Shown one piece after another: positions 32,060 to 40,335 of a stretch of DNA of 45,511 nucleotides (the stretch's first letter is position 1; the number at the start of each line of letters is the position of its first letter). The translations under genes were made by a program, and so were the position numbers. Under the pieces are notes generated by a model. That model saw only the letters and a program-made list of their open reading frames with translations. It was not told the DNA's origin and ran no database searches. The stretch covers positions 1 to 45,511 of the forward strand of contig HF992611.1 of the NCBI GenBank assembly GCA_000436695.1. The letters run 5' to 3'. The DNA comes from Prevotella sp. CAG:1185. GTDB lineage: Bacteria > Bacteroidota > Bacteroidia > Bacteroidales > Bacteroidaceae.

Positions 32060-32536
32060 TTAGAATTTAGCCATCTTTATGGCATCAATTGCACATTCGT
32101 CGCCTTTGTTGCCCAACTTGCCTCCGCTGCGGTCTTTAGCCTGCTGCAGGTCGTTGGTGGTGAGCAGTCCGTAGATTACCGGGATTTCGCTCTTTGCATT
32201 GAGGCGTGCAATGCCGTAGGTTACGCCCTGACAAATGTAGTCGAAGTGAGGAGTTTCGCCTCTGATAACGCTTCCGAGTATGATTATTGCGTCATATCCG
32301 CCGTTGAGTGTCATCTGGTGAGCGCCGTATATAAGCTCGAAACTTCCAGGAACAGTCTTTACGTGTATGTTCTCGGGCAGAGCTCCGTGTTTCTCGAGTG
32401 TTCTTACGGCACCTTCAAGGAGTGCTCCTGTTATTTCCGGATTCCATTCAGCCACGACAATACCGAAACACATATTGCTTGCGTCGGGTATTTTTCCGTA
32501 GTCGTAGTCAGAAAGATTGTGCAGTGCAGTAGCCAT
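32060..32536 (-). CDS. ribH: 6,7-dimethyl-8-ribityllumazine synthase
   Basis: RibH condenses 5-amino-6-ribitylaminouracil with dihydroxybutanone phosphate, the penultimate step of riboflavin synthesis, usually as a 60-mer capsid or pentamer. At 158 residues it is standard length. Motifs: AEWNPEITGALLEGA, VPGSFELIYGA (62-72), ILGSVIRGETPHFDYI with the catalytic His97, and GLLTTNDLQQAKDRSGG. Its ATG overlaps the stop of the TPR gene by one base, so the two are co-translated. No other riboflavin gene is in the window. The textbook terminator follows. Confidence 0.96.
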   Translation of the reverse strand: MATALHNLSDYDYGKIPDASNMCFGIVVAEWNPEITGALLEGAVRTLEKHGALPENIHVKTVPGSFELIYGAHQMTLNGGYDAIIILGSVIRGETPHFDYICQGVTYGIARLNAKSEIPVIYGLLTTNDLQQAKDRSGGKLGNKGDECAIDAIKMAKF

Positions 32537-33231
32537 TATTTAACAGAAACTCTTTCTATATATTTGTCAATATCCTGCGAAACGGCAGAGTTAAGATATT
32601 TCTTCTTAATATCCTGATAGATCTGCAGAGCTTCGCTCTTTTTGCCCTGGCTTTCGAGAATCTCGCCTGCCTGAATAAGGAAGATTGGCGAAATGCTGTT
32701 GTTAGTATTGTCTTCAGCTTCGCTGTCTGCCATGCTTGCAGCTTTTTTCAGATATTCAACGGCTTTGTCAAGCTGTTTTACGTGAGCGTAAGCATTGCCG
32801 AGTGCTGCTACTGCTGACGGGCTGATCATCTGGTCGTCAGATGGAGAGAACTTGTCGAGATATGTAACGGCGTCGTTCCATTTGTCAAGATTGGCATAGC
32901 AAAGTCCTGCGTAGAGGTTTGCCAGGTTGCCGGCGTCTGTGCTGCTGTAGTCAGATGCTATATTGACAAATCCGGTGTATCCGGCTCCGTCGCCTTTCAG
33001 CGCCTTGTCGTATTGCTGATTAGAGAAATACTCCTGACCTTTAGCCAAAGCGGTGCTTGCCTCTTGCTCTCTCGGGCCTGAAATGTAAGTCTCGTAGCAG
33101 ATTATACCTGCTACAACGAGGATAATCGCCACGATGGCGATTGAGATTGTTTTCTTATGTCTCAAGAAAACAGCCTCTTTCTGGTTGAGGGCGTCGTTCA
33201 TTGTGCCCTTCTGTTCATTAAGGTTTGCCAT
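32536..33231 (-). CDS. YfgM-like TPR membrane protein
   Basis: 231 residues. The N-terminal ~27 residues are cytoplasmic, one membrane helix follows (about 28-46, ISIAIVAIILVVAGIICYE), then a periplasmic domain of TPR repeats (for example LANLYAGLCYANLDKWNDAV and AVAALGNAYAHVKQLDKAVEYL). This is the plan of YfgM, an ancillary protein of the Sec translocon, although sequence identity is not assessed. A consensus -7 element TAATTTTG lies at 33271-33278 on the minus strand. The gene is the head of a two-gene unit with ribH, an order frequent in Bacteroidetes. Confidence 0.8.
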   Translation of the reverse strand: MANLNEQKGTMNDALNQKEAVFLRHKKTISIAIVAIILVVAGIICYETYISGPREQEASTALAKGQEYFSNQQYDKALKGDGAGYTGFVNIASDYSSTDAGNLANLYAGLCYANLDKWNDAVTYLDKFSPSDDQMISPSAVAALGNAYAHVKQLDKAVEYLKKAASMADSEAEDNTNNSISPIFLIQAGEILESQGKKSEALQIYQDIKKKYLNSAVSQDIDKYIERVSVK

Positions 33232-33270
33232 TTATATTTATTTTTATAATTAGCGGTTTATAAAGCGTGG

Positions 33271-33278
33271 CAAAATTA
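33271..33278 (-). promoter_or_regulatory. -7 element of the TPR-ribH promoter
   Basis: TAATTTTG on the minus strand, about 40 nt before the ATG. The -33 region is weak. It is back to back with the recF promoter. Confidence 0.55.
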
Positions 33279-33319
33279 CGTAAATTATCTGGTATTGTGA
33301 AATTTATTGCATACTTTTT

Positions 33320-33351
33320 TTGTTTTTCATTGATAAATCGAGTAACTTTGC
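33320..33351 (+). promoter_or_regulatory. Promoter of recF
   Basis: TTTG (33320-33323), 20 nt, then TAACTTTG (33344-33351), a full consensus match giving a leader of about 85 nt. Confidence 0.7.
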
Positions 33352-33443
33352 ATGACAATAGCAGCATTGGGCAATCGTAAATGTGATAATGCTGATGTCT
33401 AAATTTTTAATTGTTGCCCTCAAGTCAGTAATTGTCGGTAAAT

Positions 33444-34559
33444 ATGTTTTTAAAGAAGATATCCATAATCAATTATAAAAATATTAGCGAGGCGGCTCTT
33501 GACTTGTCGCCGAAGATGAATTGTTTTATTGGTCACAACGGCGAAGGCAAGACCAATATGCTTGATGCTGTCTACTATCTTTCGTTCTGCCGCAGTGCTT
33601 ATACCATGAGCGATGCTAACGTGATACGTCATGGCGAGGATTTTTTTGTGCTTGATGCGGTTTATGATAACGGGTCTGGCGATGAGGATTCTGTGTTCTG
33701 TGGTATGAAGCGCGGCTCGAAAAAGCATTTTAAGCGCAATAAGAAGGAATACAAGAAGTTGTCGATGCATCTCGGCATGATACCTCTGATATTTGTTTCG
33801 CCGTCGGATACGATTATGATCGAGGGCGGAAGCGAGGAGAGGCGAAGGCTTATGGATGTGGTTATTTCGCAATACGACAACACCTATATTGATGCATTGA
33901 ACCGCTATAACAAGGCTTTGCAGCAACGAAACACACTGCTGAAGACCGAAGAAGGCATGGATGTCGACCTCTTGGCGCTGTTGGAGGAGCAGATGGCTTT
34001 CTACGGAGAGACAATTTACAATAAGAGAAATGAGTTTATAGCCGAGCTTGCTCCTTTGTTCCAGACTTTTTACAGCCGGATATCACAAGACAAAGAAACT
34101 GTATCGCTTGGCTATGTGTCGCATTGTCAGCGCGGTCCGTTGCTTGACGTAATCCGTCGCGACAGGATGAAGGATCTTGCCGTGGGCTATTCGCTTCATG
34201 GCGTTCATCGTGATGACTTAGAAATGCTTATCGGGGGCTATCCCATAAAGCGTGAAGGCAGTCAGGGACAGAACAAGACGTTTGTAATAGCCCTGAAATT
34301 GGCTCAGTTTTATTTCCTTAAACGTACAGGCTCGAAAACAACTCCGATATTGCTTCTTGATGATATATTTGATAAACTTGACGCCCAAAGGGTGGAGCAG
34401 ATTGTGAAAATAGTTGCCGGAGACGAGTTTGGGCAGATATTTCTTACAGACACCAATCGTGACCATCTTGACAGAATTTTGAGCAGTTCGTCGCTTGATT
34501 ACAGACTTTTTTATGTTGAAGGCGGCAATATAATTCCAAAGGAGGATGCCGATGTTTAA
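33444..34559 (+). CDS. recF: DNA replication and repair protein RecF
   Basis: RecF is an SMC-like ATPase that helps load RecA at gaps. The protein has Walker A GHNGEGKT (30-37), the ABC-like signature in REGSQGQNKTFVIALKLAQ and Walker B PILLLDDIFDKLD. The early KISIINYKNI motif and the conserved HGVHRDDLEMLIGG are typical. The frame opens at a TTG (33432), but the ATG at 33444 begins the universal RecF N-terminus, giving 371 residues. Unlike many bacteria, dnaA and dnaN are not adjacent. Instead it overlaps a DciA-like gene by 8 nt, the order usual in Bacteroidetes. Confidence 0.95.
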   Translation: MFLKKISIINYKNISEAALDLSPKMNCFIGHNGEGKTNMLDAVYYLSFCRSAYTMSDANVIRHGEDFFVLDAVYDNGSGDEDSVFCGMKRGSKKHFKRNKKEYKKLSMHLGMIPLIFVSPSDTIMIEGGSEERRRLMDVVISQYDNTYIDALNRYNKALQQRNTLLKTEEGMDVDLLALLEEQMAFYGETIYNKRNEFIAELAPLFQTFYSRISQDKETVSLGYVSHCQRGPLLDVIRRDRMKDLAVGYSLHGVHRDDLEMLIGGYPIKREGSQGQNKTFVIALKLAQFYFLKRTGSKTTPILLLDDIFDKLDAQRVEQIVKIVAGDEFGQIFLTDTNRDHLDRILSSSSLDYRLFYVEGGNIIPKEDADV

Positions 34560-34842
34560 GCGTGATGTTCTTACTCTTGCCGACATTCTGCAGAAGTGTC
34601 TGAGACAGGACGGACTGGAGACGCCACTGCAACAAAAACGTGTCATCGACTCGTGGGACAAAGTTGTGGGTAAGGTTATAGCAGGTTATACAGGCGAGAA
34701 GTTTATAAAAAATCAGACCATGTTTGTTAAGATTCTTAATCCTGCGTTGCGTTCGGATCTTGCAATGATGAGGGATCGGCTTGTCAAAAATCTTAATATG
34801 GAAGTTGGTGCAAACGTAATTGTTGACATTAAGTTTTATTGA
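34552..34842 (+). CDS. DUF721/DciA-like protein
   Basis: 96 residues of the DUF721 family, which includes DciA, the ancestral loader of the replicative helicase DnaB. The core pattern is present: LADILQKCLRQDGLETPLQQKRVIDSWDKVVG, then FVKILNPALRSDLAMMRDRLVKNLN. A rare clear Shine-Dalgarno (AAAGGAGG, 34538-34545) lies 6 nt before the ATG at 34552, while it would abut the alternative ATG at 34546, so the later start is preferred. The SD is inside the end of recF, consistent with coupled translation. I infer a role in replication initiation or restart. Confidence 0.85.
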   Translation: MFKRDVLTLADILQKCLRQDGLETPLQQKRVIDSWDKVVGKVIAGYTGEKFIKNQTMFVKILNPALRSDLAMMRDRLVKNLNMEVGANVIVDIKFY

Positions 34843-34943
34843 CCTCATTAAGGTGTTTGCCCTGATTGCCTTATGCAAATAGGTCTTAATGCCGTTTTTT
34901 GTGCAGATGCAGTCTGCCTTTAATAATCTGTTATATATTTTAG

Positions 34944-34988
34944 ACTGTAGTTATGCCTTTGTGTAAATGGTGTCGGCAGAACTACAGT
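34944..34988. terminator. Hairpin between convergent dciA-like and lacI-type genes
   Basis: ACTGTAGTT (34944-34952) and AACTACAGT (34980-34988) are perfect arms around a 27-nt loop. It is placed between two convergent genes and can act on both strands, though U-tracts are poor. Confidence 0.5.
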
Positions 34989-35016
34989 TTAGAGGGAGAG
35001 TATATTTGTGGCGTTA

Positions 35017-36030
35017 TCAGTGTTTGTTGGAACTTTCCCTTATTTTTAGAATCATGGGAACAATTTCCTTATAAATCTTTTTATCTCCGCGTATGTTTCT
35101 AAGCAGCAGTTCGCATGCTCTTTCGCCCGTAAGATGAGCCTGGTCCATGATGACAGACAACTTTGGAGTTACAAACGCTGATGACTCAGCTTCTGTAAAT
35201 CCTATTATAGCCACGTCTTTGGGTATTTCCAGTCGGAGAGTCTTAATTGCGTCGAATGCTGCGTAAGTTATGATGTCATTGAATGCCAGGATAGCATCAG
35301 GACGGTCGTCGCGCTGTAACAGTTGAAGTGTTGCATTGCGTGCGCTTTCATAGTCGATGTCTCCGTTTATGACTATAGAGCGGTCAATGCTGATGTTATT
35401 TTCGCGCAGGGCTTCAAGATATCCGTGCTTGCGGCGCTTAACCATGTCCAGGTGAGTAGGGCCTCCTATGAATGCTATGCGCTTGCTTCCAGTTTCAATA
35501 AGATGGCGTGTTGCCTGAAAGGCAGCTTCGTCACCATTTGATACAACTGATGAAAAAATTTCGGGAAGACATGTTCTTGCGAAGAATACGAGCGGTATGC
35601 CCATCTCGTTAATTTCAGTGAAGTGAGAGTAGTCGACCGTGTCTTGTGCAAGGCATGCTATTATACCCTCCACATACATTCCTACAAAGTTGTCAATGGC
35701 TTTTTCCTCCCTGATGTGATCTTCATGGCTGTTGGCTGCTACAACGGCATATCCCGCCTTTGTAGCATAGTCCTCAATGCCGTCGAGCACGGCTGCGTAA
35801 TAGTGTGTTACAAGGTTAGGCACCACGACACCGATGACTTTAGGCTTCTGTTGCCTTAGGCTTTGGGCAAACGGATTAGGACGGTAATTCAGCTTTTTTG
35901 CCAGTTCCTGTACGCGGGTTTTCATTTCTTCACCCACTTCATGACTGTTTCTCAGTGCCCTAGACACTGTAGCTATGCTGACCCCCAACTGTTCAGCCAT
36001 TTCTTTCAAAGATGTTCTACGTGTAGCCAT
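35017..36030 (-). CDS. LacI-family transcriptional repressor
   Basis: 337 residues. The N-terminal LacI headpiece is clear: SLKEMAEQLGVSIATVSRAL (about 6-25) and the hinge PNPFAQSLR. A periplasmic-binding-like effector domain follows (IGVVVPNLVTHYYAAVLDG, FIGGPTHLDMVKRRKHGY, AILAFNDIITYAAFDAI). The effector is probably a sugar or nucleotide, but cannot be read. No transport or carbohydrate-use gene adjoins it, so its regulon lies elsewhere. A LacI-type palindrome in its own promoter (36109-36124) suggests autorepression. Convergent with the dciA-like gene. Confidence 0.93.
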   Translation of the reverse strand: MATRRTSLKEMAEQLGVSIATVSRALRNSHEVGEEMKTRVQELAKKLNYRPNPFAQSLRQQKPKVIGVVVPNLVTHYYAAVLDGIEDYATKAGYAVVAANSHEDHIREEKAIDNFVGMYVEGIIACLAQDTVDYSHFTEINEMGIPLVFFARTCLPEIFSSVVSNGDEAAFQATRHLIETGSKRIAFIGGPTHLDMVKRRKHGYLEALRENNISIDRSIVINGDIDYESARNATLQLLQRDDRPDAILAFNDIITYAAFDAIKTLRLEIPKDVAIIGFTEAESSAFVTPKLSVIMDQAHLTGERACELLLRNIRGDKKIYKEIVPMILKIRESSNKH

Positions 36031-36083
36031 TGGTTAAATCGTTTGACTTGATTTTATGCGAGGTGATATTAAAATGCCTATTG

Positions 36084-36124
36084 CAAATGTAGTCAAAAAA
36101 TATAAAATACGCAAACGTTTACGT
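36084..36124 (-). promoter_or_regulatory. lacI-type promoter with overlapping operator
   Basis: On the minus strand TTTG (36112-36115), 20 nt, TACATTTG (36084-36091). The -33 element is embedded in ACGCAAACGTTTACGT (36109-36124), a near-perfect palindrome of the kind bound by LacI-family proteins. On the plus strand a lone TAACTTTG follows at 36124-36131 but no plus-strand gene is there. The rest of 36132-36371 shows nothing. Confidence 0.65.
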
Positions 36125-36371
36125 AACTTTGTGGTCTTGTTATTTTATTTTGTGTCATTGTGTTAAATTAAAATGGATATTGGATGTTTGATTTAATACT
36201 ATAAGTATATTGATGCTTTTAGCTGTATGTGTGTTTTTCTGTTGCCTTTTTGTAGTCTGCTTATTCTTTAATAGCATGACATACCATGCGCAATGGCAAA
36301 ATAAAATGCTTTTAATATAAAAACGAGAAATCAGGCAGAAATCTGATTGCAGATTCTGATTAAAAATGTGA

Positions 36372-36425
36372 AAGCGGACAGATACACATGAAGCACTTGA
36401 TGTGTTTGGATGTATCTGTCCGCTT
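36372..36425 (-). terminator. Long hairpin ending the thioesterase operon
   Basis: Perfect 15-bp arms (36372-36386 and 36411-36425) with an inner ACAT/ATGT stem. It starts 40 nt after the thioesterase stop and is followed on the minus strand by TCACATTTTTAAT. Confidence 0.7.
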
Positions 36426-36465
36426 AATATTGTCTGCCAATGTCTTGGCATGCTTTTCTTTACTG

Positions 36466-36951
36466 TTACATCGGTAAAAGTTCCTCGCCTTCAAGGTCGC
36501 ATGAAGTGAAGCCCATCTCTTTAGCCTTTTCCTTATTGAAAGCGAAGTATGTGGCTTTGCCTTCTGTGCATATCTCGCCTTTTGAATTTTCCAGCGTAAC
36601 TTTTACCGTAACCAAGTTACGTCTTTGTTCGTCAATATGTGCCCGCAGCGTTATCTGTGGCTCTGTGGTCATCACCGGTTTTTTGTATTTAATTTCGAGA
36701 TGTGTGGTCATTCCGCTGGTTTGCAGTTTTCTGAAAATCACCCATCCGGCAATCTCGTCAATCAGTGTGCACAATATACCTCCGTGCATGGTGTTGATCC
36801 ATCCCTGATAGTGAGTTTGGGGATTCCAGAAACTTATGATGTCATCTCCGTCTTCGTAAAACTCCATGTGCACTCCTATAGGATTGTCAGGACAGCAGCC
36901 GAAGCAGTCGTATCCTTCTTTTTCCATCCATGGATTCTTAATCTTTCTCAT
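36466..36951 (-). CDS. PaaI-like hotdog thioesterase
   Basis: 161 residues with the hotdog fold pattern of PaaI/YbdB-type acyl-CoA thioesterases: QGWINTMHGGILCTLIDEIAGW holds the conserved HGG and the catalytic Asp on the hotdog helix, followed by strands (LEIKYKKPVMTTEPQITLRA, VTVKVTLENSKGEICTEGKATYF). An N-terminal Cys-rich piece, YDCFGCCPDNPIG, is common in Bacteroidetes members. The open frame begins with TTG at 36957, but the ATG two codons on is preferred. It is the last gene of the minus run from 42815 and lies about 60 nt after the DUF5686 gene. Thioester substrate unknown. Confidence 0.88.
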   Translation of the reverse strand: MRKIKNPWMEKEGYDCFGCCPDNPIGVHMEFYEDGDDIISFWNPQTHYQGWINTMHGGILCTLIDEIAGWVIFRKLQTSGMTTHLEIKYKKPVMTTEPQITLRAHIDEQRRNLVTVKVTLENSKGEICTEGKATYFAFNKEKAKEMGFTSCDLEGEELLPM

Positions 36952-37010
36952 AGGCAATAGTTATTGAGGGTTTATTTTAAACTTGTTTATGTTCACGTTC
37001 TCATTATGTC

Positions 37011-39569
37011 TTAGAATGTAAGTCTCACCATGAGCCTTACGCCGTTCTTTGTGGCTGTAGGCAGATGATTGTAGTTGAGTCGGTGGACATATTGTATGTG
37101 GATAATCTTAAAGATGTTGTGTATTCCGGCGATAAGCTCAATATAAGGGTGTTTGCTGTCCATGATATATGAGCCTTCAGGAAATTCCATCAGCGTGTGG
37201 TCTCCGGCATTAGCTGCCAGAGTAGGGTTGTTCTTGTCAGTAAGTGTTCCCCACAGACATTTGATGCCGAGCCATTCGCGCCATTTCAGCTTTTTGAGCA
37301 ATGGTATGCGGTTGAACAGTTTTCCGTTTAAGTCCCATGAAACGTCAAGGCTTGCGTATCTGTCGTTGAGGAACTCCATGTTGTTTATCAAGTTGAAAGT
37401 CTCGTCATTGACGATATACGACAGGTTTGCCGCCGGCATTATCAGAAGAGGATACGGAACTTTGTTCCACTGTATGCCGCCCTTGGCCAGAATGTCAATC
37501 TTTCCCCAGCTGTTGAGCCACAGACGTTTGTATATGCTTGCCTCTGTAAAGTTATAGTTATAGTCGCCTCCGAGAACACCTTTGATACCGGTCGTATGTG
37601 ACAATGTAAACACAGGAGCATCGAGGTTTACAGGCAGACGGCGCTGCTTGGTGTTGATAAACGTTTCGCCCGGTGCATAGCGGAATTCAATTCGTGCCTC
37701 TGTTGTTCTGAATTTGCCCGGTCCGTTCATTGCGTCCTCATTTCCGACCATAGACAAAGGTTTAAACAGAAGGTTGCCGCAGGCTTCATTTTCTTCGGTT
37801 TTAAGACTTATCGTTGTCCTGAATCCCCATTCTTCTTCGCGTTCAAACGACAACTGCTGGCGGTTGTAGAACATCATTTTGTCTACTTTAGTCCATTTCA
37901 GTGCCGTAAACACATTATCCTTGTCGGTGTGCATAAACTTGTCTGAAGGTGAGCAAACGTCGTAAGTAGACGTAAATGTGAGCGTGCGTTTTGGAAACTC
38001 TCGCGGCAGATACTCTTTCTTGTTGAACGAGTAGGTCAGTTCACCCTTGTAATAGTCCTTACGGCTGTCCCATCCGCGGGCGTAATATCCCGAGAGGAAC
38101 CAGTGAGGGTTAAGGTTGGCCGTTGTCTGCGCGCTTATACGCGTGCGCACACCGTCAATGAAGTTAGAGCTTATCAATGTGTTTATAGGTCCGATGTCCA
38201 CCTTGCTCGGATGATTCTGGCTTCCCGTTTCAACAAAGTTCTCAATGAAAGCCTTTACGCCGAATATAATATATTTGAAGGCTTTCTGCTGACTCAGATT
38301 GTTGATAAATGCATCCATTGAGCTTTCGCTCTTAGTAAGTTCTACGCTTCGGTATTTGTCCCAGAACGTCTCGTCGCGCATCCTGGCATTTGCCTCATGC
38401 AGCACTTTTGTCTTGCCTTTGAACAACTTGTCGGGCAGTTCGTCAAAGGCATAGTCGCTCATTCTTGTTGTACGTATTACAATAGCTTTAGACAAGAATT
38501 TTGCTATGGACATCTCAACAAACATGTCGTCGGTTGTCAATGTCCATTCTCCTTCCGGCAGTCGTGTATATTCCTGAATTATCTGAAGGTTGTCCACAAA
38601 GTTTACGTCGCTCTTTTTCGGAAGCATAAGGTTGCATCGTTTTACGTGCAGGGTTGAGTCGGCAAGAATCCAAAGCTCGCCTCTGAATCCGAAGTCCTGC
38701 TGGTTGTTGGGCAGAAACTGCAGGTGGAAACATTTGTCTCTGTCAACATAAACCGTGTCGACTATATAATAGCGGTAAAACGCTATGGCGTCTTTACCTA
38801 TAGGACTGGTGAAAGGATATTGCAGAAGACGTATCTGGTCGTCATACAGGTCGACGTCGGTAAATACGTCTTTTAGAACATTGTTAAGTATATCGCCGGT
38901 CTCTATCAGGTCGTTTACGCCCGAAGAGTTTTGTCCCATTATTATCGACTTCTCCGTCTTAGGGTTTTTCCTGTATAGATTTCTTGTAACAGTCTCATCG
39001 ACCGACAAAGGCAGAATCAGCTTGTTGTTATACGGACATGTTTCAATCTGATTCAGCAGCCATTTCTTGTTCTTCAGCTTTTCGTTTTCCAGTTCCGACG
39101 GCTTAATGTCGTTAATGGCAAGCGTTATTTTCTGATATTTGTTAAACTGGTAATAGTCGTGATTGGCGAGGTCGGTGCGTTTCTTTGCCGCAATGACACG
39201 CTTCATCAGTTCAACAGCCGGGTTGTTCTTTCGGCTGTACTTGCTTCGCTTCGACTTCACCGTCACTCCTTTAAGTTGCTTGGTGTCAGTCTTAAGTGTT
39301 ATTCTCATTTCTGAAGGTGTGTTTGGACCTATCAGAATTGTAAGTTCCTGATATCCGACGGCGCTGAACGTTAGTTTTTCACCGTTAAGACGCTTTACTG
39401 AGAAATGTCCGTAGGCATTTCCCGAGGTTGCAATTCTTTCTTTCTTATATTGTACGCTAGGAAAGGGGATGGTGTCTCCTGTGGCTTCTTCGACAACAAC
39501 ACCTGTTATTGTCTGTGCGCCTGCGACCTGTGACAGTACTAAAAGAAATAATATCAGAATTTTTTTCAT
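37011..39569 (-). CDS. DUF5686 outer-membrane protein with carboxypeptidase-like N-domain
   Basis: 852 residues: signal peptide (1-18, ending VAGAQ), a CarboxypepD_reg-like beta-sandwich (about 19-95, TITGVVVEEATGDTIPFPSV), a long middle region typical of DUF5686 (DYYQFNKYQKITLAIND, LPLSVDETVTRNLYRK), and a C-terminal half of alternating strands, probably a beta-barrel ending in VRLMVRLTF with a terminal aromatic residue, as for BAM substrates. It resembles TonB-dependent-receptor-like barrels without a plug domain. The role is unknown. It follows the HAD gene by 67 nt in the same direction, which may tie it to the putative lipid-headgroup genes. Confidence 0.88.
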   Translation of the reverse strand: MKKILILFLLVLSQVAGAQTITGVVVEEATGDTIPFPSVQYKKERIATSGNAYGHFSVKRLNGEKLTFSAVGYQELTILIGPNTPSEMRITLKTDTKQLKGVTVKSKRSKYSRKNNPAVELMKRVIAAKKRTDLANHDYYQFNKYQKITLAINDIKPSELENEKLKNKKWLLNQIETCPYNNKLILPLSVDETVTRNLYRKNPKTEKSIIMGQNSSGVNDLIETGDILNNVLKDVFTDVDLYDDQIRLLQYPFTSPIGKDAIAFYRYYIVDTVYVDRDKCFHLQFLPNNQQDFGFRGELWILADSTLHVKRCNLMLPKKSDVNFVDNLQIIQEYTRLPEGEWTLTTDDMFVEMSIAKFLSKAIVIRTTRMSDYAFDELPDKLFKGKTKVLHEANARMRDETFWDKYRSVELTKSESSMDAFINNLSQQKAFKYIIFGVKAFIENFVETGSQNHPSKVDIGPINTLISSNFIDGVRTRISAQTTANLNPHWFLSGYYARGWDSRKDYYKGELTYSFNKKEYLPREFPKRTLTFTSTYDVCSPSDKFMHTDKDNVFTALKWTKVDKMMFYNRQQLSFEREEEWGFRTTISLKTEENEACGNLLFKPLSMVGNEDAMNGPGKFRTTEARIEFRYAPGETFINTKQRRLPVNLDAPVFTLSHTTGIKGVLGGDYNYNFTEASIYKRLWLNSWGKIDILAKGGIQWNKVPYPLLIMPAANLSYIVNDETFNLINNMEFLNDRYASLDVSWDLNGKLFNRIPLLKKLKWREWLGIKCLWGTLTDKNNPTLAANAGDHTLMEFPEGSYIMDSKHPYIELIAGIHNIFKIIHIQYVHRLNYNHLPTATKNGVRLMVRLTF

Positions 39570-39636
39570 TATGTGACTTTTCTGTTGTTATGAACCGTTG
39601 TTGTTTTTATCGTATAAAGGCAGCAATGTCCTTGTT

Positions 39637-40335
39637 TTACAGAAGTTGACTAAGGTCGGTTATAACCTTGTCGGGTATAGTTTCGTCATATTTCTCGTCG
39701 GTCCAGCCTTCACCTTTGAACCATATAGTTTTACATCCTGCTTTCTTTGCAGGTACAATATCCTTATAGAAGCTGTCGCCAACCACAGTTACGTCGGCAG
39801 GATTAAACTTTAGGGCCTCTACTCCAAGAGTGAATATGCGCGGATCTGGCTTGCGTATGCCGACAACGGCCGACTCAATAATCTGCAGAAACAGTTTGTC
39901 GAGTCCGAACTCTTTAAGTACTACACCGATGTTGCCGTAAAAATTGCTGACCAGCACCATCGGGTGTCCGGCATTAATCTTGGTCAGCACCTCGCGGCTG
40001 TGGCTTGTCTCCTGTCTAACGCCCTCATACAGGTCTTCAAGGATGTCTTTGTGACTTCTCACATATTCATCTTCAGACACGTTCCAGTAACCTTCCGACA
40101 TGAGATATTCCATTTCGATGCGCAACTTTGTTTCAAGTGTCTTGTAGAAAGTATAGTCCGGCTTGATTATAGGTTGCGAGCCGAGAGTGCGCTCGGCGTG
40201 GACATACGCCTCACGGAACTGTTCTTCAGTTACGGGAATTTCATGACGGCAATAGGCGTGCCAAAGCACTTTGCCCCAATGGCGGCCTGCTGTATCTATT
40301 GTGCCGCCGTAGTCGAAGATAAATCCTTTTGTCAT
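39637..40335 (-). CDS. HAD-superfamily hydrolase
   Basis: 232 residues with the four HAD motifs: FDYGGTID (nucleophile Asp8), VLVSNF (Ser130), IRKPDP (Lys162) and VVGDSFYKD (Asp187 and Asp192). The alpha-helical cap (about 20-115) makes it a C1-type enzyme. Motif I lacks the second Asp of DxD: residue +2 is Gly10, so the usual acid/base of HAD phosphatases is absent and the reaction may be unusual. Its ATG overlaps the stop of the CDP-alcohol transferase gene (ATGA), implying a linked step, for example removal of a phosphate from a phospho-headgroup lipid precursor. That role is inference. Confidence 0.85.
   Translation of the reverse strand: MTKGFIFDYGGTIDTAGRHWGKVLWHAYCRHEIPVTEEQFREAYVHAERTLGSQPIIKPDYTFYKTLETKLRIEMEYLMSEGYWNVSEDEYVRSHKDILEDLYEGVRQETSHSREVLTKINAGHPMVLVSNFYGNIGVVLKEFGLDKLFLQIIESAVVGIRKPDPRIFTLGVEALKFNPADVTVVGDSFYKDIVPAKKAGCKTIWFKGEGWTDEKYDETIPDKVITDLSQLL

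Noticed and set aside
33444..34842. recF and a dciA-like gene as evidence that oriC is at 33 kb
   Set aside because: No dnaA or dnaN adjoins and no cluster of DnaA boxes was seen around the recF promoter.
36124..36131. Plus-strand TAACTTTG next to the LacI operator as a promoter
   Set aside because: No properly spaced -33 element and no plus-strand gene downstream.
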